This document shows positions 20,308 to 33,109 of a DNA stretch of 40,622 bases, piece by piece. A model generated the notes under the pieces. It saw only the letters and a program-made list of their open reading frames with translations, had not been told where the DNA came from and searched no databases. The stretch comes from Purshia tridentata (taxonomy: Eukaryota > Streptophyta > Magnoliopsida > Rosales > Rosaceae): contig QANT01007347.1 in the NCBI GenBank assembly GCA_003254885.1, forward strand, positions 1 to 40,622, read 5' to 3'. The stretch's first letter is position 1, and each line of letters opens with the position of its first letter. The position numbers and the translations under genes are program-made.

Positions 20308-23300
20308 TCATGAAGCCTGCAACACGCGGCATCGGTACTCTCCCAATGCCCAGATAGGGAATATGTTTCGGTATGCAGCGTATGTGATCATGCAGTTCCT
20401 ATTGAAGACGCCCATGATTTCCTGTAAAACAATACATACAAAAAAAATGTGTCAATATTACGAGGAATTAATAAGATATTCATATAATTTTTTTTTTTTC
20501 CAACAATCAACTTATTATGCAATTATAACTATCTTAATATCATATATTCATATCCTAACATATGCAGATCTTGTTGCTGGATCCCAATTTTTCGTTGGAA
20601 ATCCAAAAAGACAAGAAACAAGCAAAATTGTTGAGGCTTAAAGCCAGTTATGCATTTTAAATAGTATTGTTAACAAACAATGAAGTACCTCTTGAGGAAA
20701 GTCTCCATTCTCCATTTGATAATTTATCAAACATCTAGCTGCATGATGCAACGGTCTTGGGTCTCTCTCAGCCTGTTCCAATAAATAAGACGACCACAAT
20801 AAGAAAATTGCCAACACAGAGAATATCACCAAGGAAAGCAGCGCAGCAAAATCCTATTAGCATAAAAAAACTTCAAGGCAAAAATGGGGGAGTAACTGAT
20901 TTGGTGGAGGGAAGAAAACTACAGGATTATGGAGTTGTGTGTTGACAGTTTTTGGATCGTTTGGTTGGAGAGGTAGAACTCTTGAAGGAAAAATTGATAC
21001 ACTAATATGAGAAAAACAATCACATGAACTCCTATTTTAGTACTGTTATTGTTACTCAGTTACAAAAGTGTCACTGATTGATAGTAACAGTACTGTTAGT
21101 GACCAAAAATAGGAAACAAGAGTTCAAATGGTTGGCTTAAAAACTGGGCCACATGAATGCACCCAGATTTTTTACGCCAAAAACTCTGCTGAAAGTTGTT
21201 TAAGTAATTTTCTATTTTTCTTCATGTGGATTGGAGAGTGGATATATTGTCCGTCAATTGTTAAACCTAGAGGGACTTATGTTGTCTGGTACAATCTTGT
21301 TATTGTAACATGAGTTCATACAGTAGATGCTTTGTTTGTGTATTCGTGGATTGCTGGTCTACTATTAGCATATTGATGTTTGGTCCTTCTTAATATAACT
21401 ATTTGTTTCTTATCCACGGAAAAAAATAAAAAACTAAGTCAGAATTTGCGACATGAGGATAACAACCTATTTAATACATGCCAACATTATAAATGTATTT
21501 TAGTAAGAGCCAACAAGAAATGTATTTTAGTAAAACTATATGCATACCTGCCCAGCATCAATAAGAGCCAACGTAGCCCATCCAGTATTTACGACATGAG
21601 ACCTATTACCATCAAGATTTGTGTACACCTGTACCAAAAAACAAGAAAAAGAACATTAAAATACAAGAATCGAAAAATCTATCAAAGTCCAGCCCCATTT
21701 CTAACCATTACTATGAAAGTCACAATCTCTTTCAGCCTCACAGAAATAAAAAACAATCTCTTTCAGACTCTCTTTGTTGACAAATGCATTAACATTAGGT
21801 ACATTATGAAAATAAAAGTAAAAATGATAGTCCTTTTTCTAAGAGAAATCTAAAATATTTTAAGCCTTGCTATTGTTAACCTGATCTCTGTCTGAGAGAT
21901 ACACAAATAAATACAACACGCACAGAACTTCAGGTACGGATAATCCGCATGTGGATGCATTGCTGTTCGAACAGACAATAGGGTCGAATTGAGAGCCAAT
22001 TATTGCTCCATTTTCCCGACTAAGTGATTATATTAGGTTATCGGAACCGTTTAAGGTATTGTTTAGGTTTTAACTCTTGGATTAACCCAAAATCCGAGTG
22101 TCTTGTAGAAGCAGCCTGTGTATATATATCTTATGTCTGTTAAATGATTTCCTTAATTCTTTTAAGATCGGGACAAATTCTTCTATGCTTTGTATCAAAA
22201 ACACTTAGCAAACTACTAAAAGGACCAATACAAGACAGAAAAGCTAGTCTTTATACCAGGAAAGGGGCTTTGATCAGGAAAAAAGGGACCAGGAAAGGGG
22301 AAAAAGTAAGGTTTCCTTCTCTGGGAACTTTTATGTTCCATGATTAAGGTATTCTAGTTGGTACTGCTGCAGTTTTGGGTTTTTGTATCCCGCCAAACAT
22401 GTTTACCTGTTTTCTGGCTATTTAACCTTTCAAAAAAATAAACAAGATATAAGGAGAGAAGAATTTTGCTAGTATTTCTTAAGGAAAGCAATAATTTCAA
22501 AGATATTAAGAGCTAAAAAAGGCATCAAACAGAGTTAAATTGATAGTCTTTACAGTAGTTCAGGACTAAATACTTTATAGAGAATATAAGCATATAGTTG
22601 ACAAATAATAAAGATGAAAGATCCCTTCCCCACCATAAAAAAGGACACCAATAAACATAACCTTGTTTTGACATGAAAGATAACTCTCTGCCCATCCACC
22701 AGAAGCAAGCTGTTTCGATAGCAAGAAATCACAAGCTTTACGAATGCTAGAGCTATTTTCATAGTTCCTTCCAGCAGCCACCAACCCTTTTACCCCAAAC
22801 CAAGTACCATAAGTGAAGCAAACGCCCCAAGAACCATACCTGCTCAGCAATTGTAGAAATAAAAGGTGTGATCAAACTTTCAACCTCGAAGTATTTTGGT
22901 AGAAGCAACGAGTATGCATAAATTATCACACTTAAAAAGCTTGCATGCATTGATTTAGCAAATCTTGAACTGATACATTAGAGAATAAAAAAGTAACTAG
23001 AAAGAGCTAATGGAATGATAGAAGCAGGGGTAAACCATGAACCATCAGATTCTTGTATCTTTTCAATGAACGCAGCAGCTCTTTTGATGCAATGTTCTAT
23101 TTCTTCTCGCCGATGACCGGGATATAATTTCTTAAATGAATCCAAAGCTTGAATAGCAGCTGAGGTACATTCAACATAACTATAGAGCCTTGTATAAGTA
23201 CTTAATAACAAAACTAAATAAATTGTAAACAAAAAGAGAGTTATAGCAACTGATGCAGTTCAAGGTGCAGATATCTTACGGATAATCAATAACAATGTCA

Positions 23301-26300
23301 CCAAAGGTTTCAGCAGGGTTGATCAACTGGAAAAAGAAAAGAAACAGTTAAGAAGATTAGGTCTCCATGATCTCTGGAAGAGATGATGATGAAAAGCATA
23401 AATCATTGCAAAAGGTTCTACATTCTAGGCCAAAAAGAAAGAAAGGCAGCTTTAAATGCATTTTGTGAGTCATGACAGGAAATAGTGGCTTTTTCCCAAG
23501 TTTCAAGTACATTTACAAGAGAAGAAATGATAGTTTTCCCACAACAGTGATGCTGAGATGGTCTAGATCTGTGACCTACAAGATGAAATGGTTAGTCTCA
23601 CCCCTGACAGCTGAAGGGACTTGAAACTTGAAAGTGGTAACCCGTGGAAAGACTCCATGGGATTTTCTTATTCATCTTGATGGTATATGATACAGTTCAA
23701 TTTTACATGGCGTGGTTTTTCACTATCATGATTTTATAAACAGGAGAATGGAGATGGCACGAACAGGGGAGCTTAGTGGATCCAGTTTAAGAGGTTTGAT
23801 GATATTCAATCACCAAACAAACAAACAAATATTCAAATTGTAATTGTATATCTTTCCAAATTATATCAAGAAGGAAACAATAACAATTACTTAAAGAGTA
23901 GTGAAGGTCCTTTTTAATCACAATCCACGATACAGAAATTCAAACAATTACAAGAGGGAAGGACTGTTAGAGGGCATTTAAATTACTGAACACATGCCAT
24001 ACAAAATTTGAGCAGAATACATTAAAATAAAATGAAAAAAGTGAACGATAATGGAGAATCATTAAAATGAGGCTACCTCCAACCATCTGTAGGATCTTGT
24101 GAGTTCATATGTCGCAAAGCCACCATCCCCATTCTGCAATCACATTATTTTTAATGAAATAAATAGCTATCGCTGATTGAAAAACAAAACAAAAATTCCC
24201 TTTCAGATCATAATATCAGTTATTAGGGGTAAAAAAGGGTATTCATAGGAAATACGTATATGAGGGAAGAATGAAGCTTCATGATCAATTAGCATAACAC
24301 ACAATGTCATGTAATAAAATGTCTGGTCTAGATTCAAATTTTAGCAAAATAACAAGCTATCTGACAATAGAACATTACCCTACAACCATAATAGCTGAAA
24401 CACCTATGAAACCTTAATGGAACTCATTATTGTCATGTTTGAAAAGTTTCTCTGTTCTCGGATTGCAATCGTCATATAATAAAATATAACTTTATAATAT
24501 AGTCACACTCACATTAAAGCTGCATATTTACCACTTTTAAAGACACCATTCAATGCATTCATAAGTAGTGATTGGTGATGCTATGGGTGAGTTAAAACGA
24601 CAGTTATCTACTTCAGACTATCACGATTTAAGCTAACCTGTAATGAGAGTAGGACATTGACAGCATCGTATAACCGCTTTACATCTAATGGTTCACCAAC
24701 AATTTCTGATGGAAGTTTTGACAATGATAGAGCAGCCTGAAAAAGAAAAGATATAGGAATAGTGAACGTTAAAATGAGCAAATCCAGTGCGTACAATGTG
24801 ATCAACACTTACTTTCAGTCCTTCTGCTGTGCAGTCTGAGATGGGCCATCCATGATCAGCAGTAGAGAAAGGCCAAGCACCCTTTGAAATGTGGCGATAC
24901 CAAAAGTCAAGATCACCCGGGCAATTTTCTAAAACCTTGAGAGAAAATAAAAACAGTCATTTGAGGAAATGGCAGGGCTATTAAGCTATAACAATATTAA
25001 GAAGCACTTATGAATCCTGATGCACAGAGAAACAGTACCTGTGAATCTTTTATGTACTTATGTCCCTTTTTTAGAGTTGAACCATATTCTTCTACAAGGT
25101 TGGTCGACATAATTGCTTGAACAGCAAAAGCAGTGTCCCATAACTGGCTTCCATTATACCCCTGCAGTAGTCATTACATCTAGGTTCCTTAGTATAATAG
25201 TCATTGAGAAACGTTGTCTCAGTAAGCACTGCAAAAAAAATCTAGATAATCAAATTTATTCCCAGTTAGAGCCTTGGAGGGTATTAAAACTTCCAAAGTA
25301 GTTCAAAATGTTGTCTCAGTAACAACTGCAACACAAATATCTGAATAATTGGAGAAATTACACTTAGAGGCTATTAAAACTTAAAAAACTTGCTGAAATT
25401 CCTAGTAATTTTATTAAAATTGATCACACACATTTCTGTAGAAATAAAAACCACCATTATCATACTCTTGGTGACTACTGAATACAACTGCATCAGCAGT
25501 TATAGAGTTAAAATTTTCAGAAAGCACTCCAAACAGCTGTAAAGTGTGAATGGATGCAGCACATTCATCACATCACAAGCATAAGATGGAAAAATTATCA
25601 AAAATAGTTCCCGGAAAGAAGGCAGTATTTGGACCTGCATTTTCATGCCATCTTCAGCAACCCAAAGGTAATCATGAATTCTTGGAAGATGTAACTTGAA
25701 AGCCTCTGAATTCGGATCTTCCACCCAACAGCAAAGCATATTTAACACCTGCAACTGACTGTTAGTAACCTCAAACTGTAATTGACAAATAGAAATATTT
25801 GAGAGGAGGGGGTGTTTAATGTACTGTCTATTAAAACATGAACATCACTAGAAAAATAATGCATTACTAAGAAAAAGATAAAAAAGTCATCCAAAAAGGA
25901 CCAGTGCGATCACGGTAGGACTGGAAAGAATCTCTACAAATTGTTAAGAATTACAGCATTATCATCAATTGAACCGAGAACCCAATTAGGGGCATATATG
26001 TAATATTCTATATTTGAGTTATTCTTCCTCTCTCCTTCATTTCTACCAAACAAGAAGACATATTTACATCCTTTTCTCTTTCTATCCATCCCATGTCTCC
26101 TACCCTTTTCCTGCTTACTGATATCCATTCTCTCTTCCAAATGTATTATAAGTGACAGCACTCAAAATATTTATGTTCACTCTCGTTAGCAGACAGAATG
26201 TTTAACACACAAGTGTGTGAACCACTGAAATGCTTGGATATATACCTTATTCACAGGCCCGATGCAAATATAACGAGTATTCTCATCTTCATAATGTATG

Positions 26301-29300
26301 TGCTCAATTGCAGTGTTAAGAGCCTTTTCTCTCAACTTCTTTCCGGGCCAACGCATTAAGATTGGTTCAGCAGCCTTATGAAGAGAGGTCCAAAGTATAT
26401 CCTGTACAAGGGGGTGTGGGTAGTACAAATCTTCCTGCGAAATAAAGCATAAAATTTTCTTTTTAGGAAATTCAGGAGCTATGGGAAAGTATAGATAGAT
26501 GGTTGATCGTATCCCAATTTATGAAACAATAGAAACATGCAATCAGCTGACTGTAATCTAATTTGAAAGTGTTTAAATACCAAAACCCACTGAATTTTTC
26601 CCATCAAGGAATCCAGAATTCATATTCACTACATATAGAACAGAGAACTATTCACTAATCGTATATCAAATTTACAATACAAACGGGAAAAAAGTGTTAG
26701 GCATATCTATAAGGTGAAAAGTACCAATACTCAGCAGCATATTTTATTTTTTCAGAAGGAACTTATTTTATTGTGAGCACATTAATCATGACTTACCTAT
26801 CATCACAACAACTAATAGCCGAAATGGGAAAATGATAGACAAAACAATGTAAAGTTATTACATTCCACTTCAGTCAAGTTGTTGAAGAAGAAGAAGAAAA
26901 TTTCTTACGTGCTCTCCAATTTGTTATAAAGAAGATTTTAGTTGTTTTGATGATGAAATCACTTTGACTAACCTTTGCACACTGGTTGCGGGCCTGATCC
27001 CAGTCTATTTCATGATAGGGGACAGTATAAAGCTCTTTTCTCAAAGACAAAACTATTGGTGTGATTGGACCGACAAACCTCTTCCCATATAAGTAAGACA
27101 TTGGCAAATAGACCATCCGGCAGTGGCACCACATCCTTCCTGCAGAGAACAAAGCAAATCAATTCCTCCGTTATGGGATTTGTTTGAAGATCTAAACAAT
27201 ATTTACGTATGCCACAAGAAAAATTTATCTGAAAGTCTTAGACCAAAGTCACCACATAATACACAGCAGAAAATTCGTTTTAACTGAAAATAAAACATAC
27301 TAGATGAGAAAAATGGCATTTTAAATTTCCATTGTAGAACAAAGAGCACAGTTCCAAAATTAACTCTAAGAAGGGAAGAACAAGTAGATCAGAATACAGT
27401 ATACTTTGTTTATGGTGAGCAGAATAGAAATGCCATAGCATGGGGAAGATACTAAATAAATCATCCAGATCATGCTAAAACAATTATCCAGAGCTTGGTC
27501 TTTCAGCATTAACTCTGATTAAAAAAACAAAAGGCAAACAGCTTCAGTCTGAAGCGGAAAATGAATACTATCACTTTAAAATGACCACCTAAGCTACGTT
27601 GATTGCCAAAATTCATTATAAATTACAAGTTAATGCGGCAATGTGGCTGTCAGTCAATTTGGACAAAATTACCAAAATCACCTTTTTTAATTCATAATCA
27701 CCTATTCTCAACAATCACAAACACATGTACAAACAGAAACACACACATACACACTCAACACAGTAGAACACAAAAATGGGCAAGAACCTGGATGGATAGG
27801 AAGCATGTAAGGAAGAAGCCATATCTCAGGGGGCAGGGGATTGTTGCCAGACCATTCAAATGCTCCAAGTACCTATTACCGACCACCAATAAAATGAGGA
27901 TTAAACAGATGAACTAGATTGCTGATATACAGCATTGATTTTATACAAACTATGACAACATTTAAACCATTTGAATAGAACACTTTGGATGGCTAAGGTT
28001 CTATTTAACATGGATTATTTTTCAAAAAAGTTCACATTGGGAATTACAATGTTATTTTTATGAAGAGAATAAAAATGCTAAAAAAGTTGTTATTATTTGT
28101 TATTTGCTCTCCTCAAACTCAAAAAAAAAAAACTTTTCATTTTCTACTCAACCTTTTAAACAAAAATAAAAATATTATCACAATGGAAGACTCTCAGACC
28201 GTCTTTAGTCCCTTCTGGTGGTCGTGGTGCCTGGTGGGGTGGAATTGGTGTAATGCCTTTGGGTGGGATAGCTTAATCTGCCAGACAAAAGCCTCTTCCA
28301 TTGTTCAGGCTGTGCAGTACCATTCCAAATTTCAGAGAAAATTAATAGAATTGTTGTGTATTTCCTATTTGATTCTTTGCATGCACTACATTTGTTAATT
28401 TCCTTTAATTTTAAAAACCCAGTCCACTTTTATGCTTTTTCCATGTTTGGTCTTTGTAGCCTCTCATTCCGGCAAGCTTGCTGCTCCACCATCTAACATG
28501 GAGCATATTGAAGAGCAAACCAGTGGTTGGCCTCAGTGAAGGTTGTGAAGCAAAAATGGAGCTACTTGGGATTCTGGAATATAGAAGAGAAGAGAAGAGG
28601 AGAGAAGAAACAGAGAGAAACCGAGAAAGCAAAAGATTGGAATATTAACCAATCAGAGTTTGGAGGAGTTTGTGGTGGGTCCCACATGGATAATTAACAT
28701 TTTTTTAGAATTTTTATTCCCAATGTATATTAATTATTTTTAAAGAAATAATCCATGTCATATAAAAGTGTTCTAATCTACTGGTTTAAAATTTGTGCTA
28801 TAGTTTGTGTCAAAAAGATGTGGATGTTGAACCTGACCCTAATATGAAACATATTCTAGCACAAACTAGAAATCAAATTTGACAGTCAAATCAAATAGAC
28901 CAACAAGAGAAAGGTTGAGTTCTGAACTGATAACCACATTTTCCCCCATGATGTAATTGCGGTAGCACTACCATGGTCCAGAATCCATTTACGCCCGTTC
29001 TCCACTGCTCCTTGTCCATCTTTAGCTTCCTCACCAAGCAACCTTAGAGTAACATAGGTCAAGACACTACCAAACATAGTACTTGGGCCCTCAATGTGTA
29101 AGCCCCACCCACCATCTTTGTTCTGCAATTGAAAATCTCCAAATTAACAAATTTTGGTCCCATGTGCAGAATCAAAAGGAAAGCTCTGATAAACAGCCAA
29201 ATATTGTTAAGCAAATGAGAAGGTACACCGGTGAAAAGGGTAGATGTCCTAAAATTAATATCCAAACTGATTCTTGCCTGATGGTTGTAAAGGTATCGAC

Positions 29301-32154
29301 AGATCTCCTTCTTATGCTCATCTGATAAGACTGCATTCAATGCCCCAGTGATAGACAAAGTAATTACCTGATCATTTGATGGGAAAAAGTGTCAAGAATT
29401 ACGATAACTATTTATTTTTGTAGTAAATTTATTGTACAAAAAGGAATCATAACTATAGTTTCCAGTCTACTTTTATGTTCCTGAAGGTTGAGACAACTAA
29501 TACAAGATACAATCAACTCCTTTTTGGGACGATATGGAATATTTTCCACAGCACAAGAGTTGCCATTGGCAGCATCTGCACTTACCAGACCAGGCAGAAG
29601 AAACATAGGACCTCCATAGTCCCCGGGCCAATGTCCATCATGGGCTTGAAGAGTTGAATGAAAATTTATAGCCCTTCTTAATGTATTTGTGACTGCCTCC
29701 TCTGTCACATCTTCTGTGTCTTTTACTTTGACCTGGGGTAAAACAGCGTGACCTCGGTTTTCCTTGGAAAGCTACATTGTTGGCAAGGAAAGATAAATGG
29801 TTATAGTCAAGTAATAAAATTTGGATTTTATATGAATATAGCTCAACATAAGACCAATATTTGAGCATTGAAAATCTTATTCACCATTCCCCTAAGACCA
29901 GAGCTAATAAACAAAAGGATCTATCATATATCGTATGATCATTCTCCCATAAAGTTATTATATGAAAATTGGCTTGCAATCATTTCACTGTCTGATTGTT
30001 TCAGTGACAGGGAAACTTAAAGAAACAAACACCTTTATCTAAGAGCAGTAATAATAACATAGAAAGCAATCAATATTTTGTTCTCAAAAGATATGACATA
30101 AAATTTATAAATCTCTGCTGGTCTTTACTTTTCCAGTTGGAGAATTTAAGGATTAAAGAAATTCAAGGAGGCAGCTTCGTATTCTGGATGAGTTAAGTAG
30201 CCAGTCATATTTAAAAAAATTTGCCACTGTTCCCACTATGGAAGGCATACGAAATTTTATGTTTTATTTTGTATTAGAAAAATTAAACCCATAATTTTAT
30301 TTCTGATAATATTGGTCAAGAGGTCAAAGATAAACCAGTTTATAGGAGTCCCCTGCTGTTCAAACTAACGAAGGAGTCAAAACTAACCTTTTTTGGATAA
30401 ATGCAATGGCAAGGATTATGATTGCATAGTCACTACATAGAACCCAATTTCATACCAAGAATTAATCCACATTTTAGGATAACTGAAAAGGTTGAAGTAT
30501 TGGATCTATTTCAATGAACAGATTGATTTACGCTAGATAATTTAAACAACTTCCAAAAGTAACTAAGAGCAGCCTTCTGTATTCTAAACGTTTGGTATAT
30601 AGTTATAATTGCATTTCACAACCGAAAAATAATAGACAAAAAAAGGAGAGGCTTTCCCATACAAGTCACCTTGCTTGGTTCTGAAACCTTATACTTTCTT
30701 ATGAAAGGACGAGAATTTGACACAGGAAGCACAACATAAATACCCCATGTATATCTAATAATAGCTTAAAAAAATTCTAAACAATTCTCATATGACATAA
30801 AGATCGAAGATTATCAATCTTTGCTGAAATTACCACTTAAAGGTGTGAGTATTGTGATTTTGAGGTATTTATGGGTTTTACATTGTTCTTGATAATCATA
30901 ATATTGAACCACGTGACTAGCACCAAGAAGTATTCTTACACAGTCTTCCCCTACACATTTAAAATGAGAAAAAAAAAGGAAAAATATAAAGGGGTCTATG
31001 GTTACTCTATGGTTTACAAGATTTATATTGAGCACAAGTAGAAGACCAATATTGTGCAGAGGGTTTACTGCTCCATAGTTCAGTTTAGTGGCACAAATTT
31101 TAGAATGTAGAACAAGTGCTAGTTTCAAAGTTGACCACATCTAGTTGCACACTGACTTTGTTCAATTTCAGAAGAACTTATCCCTGAAGTAGTGTAGAAT
31201 TTTGTAGAATGAAATTTCAATAGAAATGGCAGTAAAATGATGCAGAATGAAGGGATTGTTCAAAATTATTTCGATAAAGAAAAAAGAAGGTCAGCAAATG
31301 AAGTGAGACAACAACATCAAAAAAGCATAACAATTAAACTGGGAACAGTGGCGAGCAGTTTTTATACTAGATTTTTATTCTTAGATGTTGCTATCATTGA
31401 CTCTTACAAGTCACTGAAAATTTCTGAAATAGAAACGAACAATTAGATTACCAAAGGTTAAGAATAAAAACAAATCCCAATTAATTTAAAAAACTCATCC
31501 AAGTAAAACAAGACGACGAATTTAGGAACTCTGGAAGAGTCAGTGTGTTCCCCACAATACTGTTATCACCTATGTGACTAAAAACAAAACTACTATGACG
31601 CAAACAAACTGTGATCAATTATTTCTCCACCCATCAGCTTCCAAACAATGAAGAATTTCCCTTACTCCGTCATAGTTTCATAGTTCACACAACCACGCAA
31701 GCCCGTATTGAACCCATAATTACTCGGTCAAACCGGTTTTTTGGTCAACTTCAACTCAAATTCTAAGAATATAATATTAGAATATAAAACTGTACATATT
31801 CAAGAAAAGCAACAGATCCATAATTGGAAAAGCAAAACGCATAAATTTGAAGCAAGCGTCCCCGAAACAAAGCAGCAGAGCTTTCATTATCATCACACCA
31901 AGAAGGCAACGAATCAATCAATCATGAACAGATGTATATGGCAGAATGTAAAGTACCTGAATGCGCATGAGCAGATCGGAGCTGTGTTTGTGAACGAATC
32001 GGCTGTTGTGGTAGTGTTCACGAGCTCTTTCGATCTCGGCAAGCTCTTCGGCGGAGCCGAGCTTGGGATCGAACTCCCAGACTTGCCTGCCGGCGTGATT
32101 GTTGAGCGTCCGCAGCCACGGACTCCCTCCCTCCGCGATCTTCAGCTTCCACAT
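20308..32154 (-). CDS. CAS1: Cycloartenol synthase, complete, 18 exons
   Basis: The joined exons encode 757 residues, the usual length for plant cycloartenol synthase. The enzyme cyclises (3S)-2,3-oxidosqualene to cycloartenol, the first committed step of plant sterol synthesis, at the ER membrane. The initiating acid is Asp483 in DCTAE (483-487). The residues that separate cycloartenol from lanosterol synthases are all present at Arabidopsis numbering: Tyr410 ([13 protein letters not shown]), His477 (ADHGW) and Ile481. The MWCHCR motif is at 254-259. QW-type repeats include QAHDGHW (108-114), QNKDGGW (158-164), QNGDGGF (523-529), QESDGSW (600-606), QLASGGW (649-655) and QMENGDF (711-717). 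The start [12 protein letters not shown] is the family start; the end is [10 protein letters not shown]. One unusual residue is Ala656 where relatives usually have Gly (GGWGESYLSC). It is expected to be active. Confidence 0.97.
27944..28812. mobile_element. Long-inverted-repeat (fold-back) element in CAS1 intron 4
   Basis: Both ends carry related inverted sequence of 100 bp or more. The left end reads ACAAACTATGACAAC, TTTAAACCA, TAGAACACTTT, ACATGGATTATTT and CATTGGGAAT. The complement of the right end shows ACAAACTATAGCAC, TTTAAACCA, TTAGAACACTTT, ACATGGATTATTT and CATTGGGAAT in the same order. No target duplication could be fixed, so boundaries are approximate and the superfamily (Mutator-like or simple fold-back) is open. 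It lies wholly within the intron between exons 5 (27872) and 4 (28928). Confidence 0.6.
28411..28632 (-). CDS. Possible captured exon, mitochondrial-presequence-like, inside the intronic element
   Basis: A 73-codon frame begins [20 protein letters not shown] and continues Ser/Arg/Leu-rich with almost no acidic residues up to [16 protein letters not shown], like a mitochondrial targeting peptide with the start of a mature protein. It is preceded by a CT-rich stretch like a 5' leader and lies between the inverted ends of the element. About 80 bp further on, the same strand holds a second exon-like stretch ([20 protein letters not shown], about 28330-28205) that ends in a stop. I do not recognise the source gene. 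Capture of a host 5' exon is an inference; chance is possible. Confidence 0.3.
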   Translation of the reverse strand: MLSRFLSVSSLLFSSLLYSRIPSSSIFASQPSLRPTTGLLFNMLHVRWWSSKLAGMRGYKDQTWKKHKSGLGF

Positions 32155-32236
32155 TCTCTGTCAACTGCCACAGAAAAAGTAGAAAATGAGAGAAACCAAA
32201 GAGTGTGTGTGCAATTGTGCTCGTGTCTGTGTTTGG

Positions 32237-32339
32237 CTGCCGAGAAAATCAAAATGCCAGAAAATTGATCGATGGATTAACGGAAAGTAGTTTGTTTCTG
32301 GAATTCTGAGATTTGATAAAGAGAGACGTCACCACTCAC
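32237..32339 (-). other. CAS1: Probable 5' UTR intron of CAS1
   Basis: On the minus strand AATCTG|GTGAGT (exon edge 32340) and CTCGGCAG|CCAAAC (exon edge 32236) would remove 103 bp of leader, about 80 bp upstream of the start codon. Both sites fit plant consensus. There is no transcript evidence. Confidence 0.45.
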
Positions 32340-32888
32340 CAGATTTCGTTCAAATGCTTGTGTCGAACCGAAGTCCAAGCAGAGTGCGTCAAAGTCCAAC
32401 AATGTAGAAGCAAGCACACTCGTTCTGTCTCTGTCGAGCTGAGTCACTCACTGAGTAGTCGGATGTGTGAGTTAGGCATGTGGCTGTTGGCACTTAAACA
32501 ATTTGGATTCAGAGAGTCACAGGGTGGCAGACAAACACACCGTGCCGTGTTTGGCTACTTCTGGAATTTCCAATTTTTAAATAAATAAAAAAAAATGCTA
32601 GAAAAGTCTTAAATCCAAAATTTTGGCCCAAATTCAATATCAAATAATGTAAAAGTACATAAATGAGTTCAAAAATGTACCGACGTATGAATCATTTTAT
32701 CTGAAATACTATGATATTAGGGGCATTCTAAAGAGATAAAAAAACTTTTTTTTTAACAAAACCATATAAAAACTTGTGAATTGGGGTTTGTTTAGGTGGT
32801 TGAGAATAAAAATTCTTCCTTTACATATTCAAGTTCGAACTTTCTCTTTTCCCTTTATTAAAAAAATAGATAGAAATATAATACAAAA
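32340..32888 (-). promoter_or_regulatory. CAS1: CAS1 leader and promoter region
   Basis: Leader and upstream sequence of CAS1. A bZIP-type TGAGTCA lies at 32440-32446 in a locally less AT-rich stretch (32340-32560). No convincing TATA box or start site could be fixed. 32771-32870 contains a tRNA-like box (AAGTTCGAACTTT) too weak to call. Confidence 0.35.
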
Positions 32889-32891
32889 TTA

Positions 32892-33106
32892 AGAGCATCT
32901 TCAGTAAACTTTTCAATAATCATAATAAAAGCTAAATTTCATTTAAATTTGAATAGTCTATTAAGGTGAATAATTTTAATTTTTTAAATTACCACTTAAT
33001 TATTATTTTAGGCTCATTGCACGATGGAATTAAGGTGAATAATTTTAATTTTTTAAATTACCACATAAGTTAGTAAAATGAGATTTAAAAAGTTTATTGA
33101 AGATAC
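32892..33106. mobile_element. Small Tourist-like MITE with internal duplication
   Basis: Ends read AGAGCATCTTCAGTAAACTTTT and, inverted, GTATCTTCAATAAACTTTTT, with TTA on each side (32889-32891 and 33107-33109). Inside, a 31-bp word containing GGTGAATAATTTTAATTTTT is present twice (about 32964 and 33030). The word ATTATTTTAGGCTCATTGCA is present once inside (about 33003) and once just outside (about 33115), so duplications interleave with the right end. Confidence 0.5.
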
Positions 33107-33109
33107 TTA

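Larger units (their letters stand above)
20308..32154 (-). other. CAS1: Exon map of CAS1, with one GC-AG intron
   Basis: Coding exons in transcript order: 32154-31957, 29771-29586, 29367-29278, 29122-28928, 27872-27788, 27139-26973, 26434-26246, 25748-25635, 25161-25039, 24935-24813, 24736-24638, 24133-24077, 23326-23280, 23179-23036, 22839-22662, 21628-21548, 20772-20689, 20421-20308. The lengths sum to 757 codons plus TGA with frame kept at every junction. Split codons are Gly252, Pro558 and Trp606. Intron 3 (29277-29123) begins GC (CAG|GCAAGA); the others are GT-AG. Intron 1 is the longest at 2.2 kb, with no recognisable content. Confidence 0.9.

Noticed and set aside
21380..21853. 157-codon plus-strand frame
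   Set aside because: It runs antisense across CAS1 exon 16 and its introns. Lys/Asn-rich composition reflects AT-rich intron, not a gene.
31741..32268. 175-codon plus-strand frame
   Set aside because: It is the antisense shadow of CAS1 exon 1 and its leader.
32771..32870. A second tRNA-derived SINE (TTTAGGTGGTTGAGAA and AAGTTCGAACTTT)
   Set aside because: The boxes are degenerate, no target duplication was found, and the 3' body could not be delimited.
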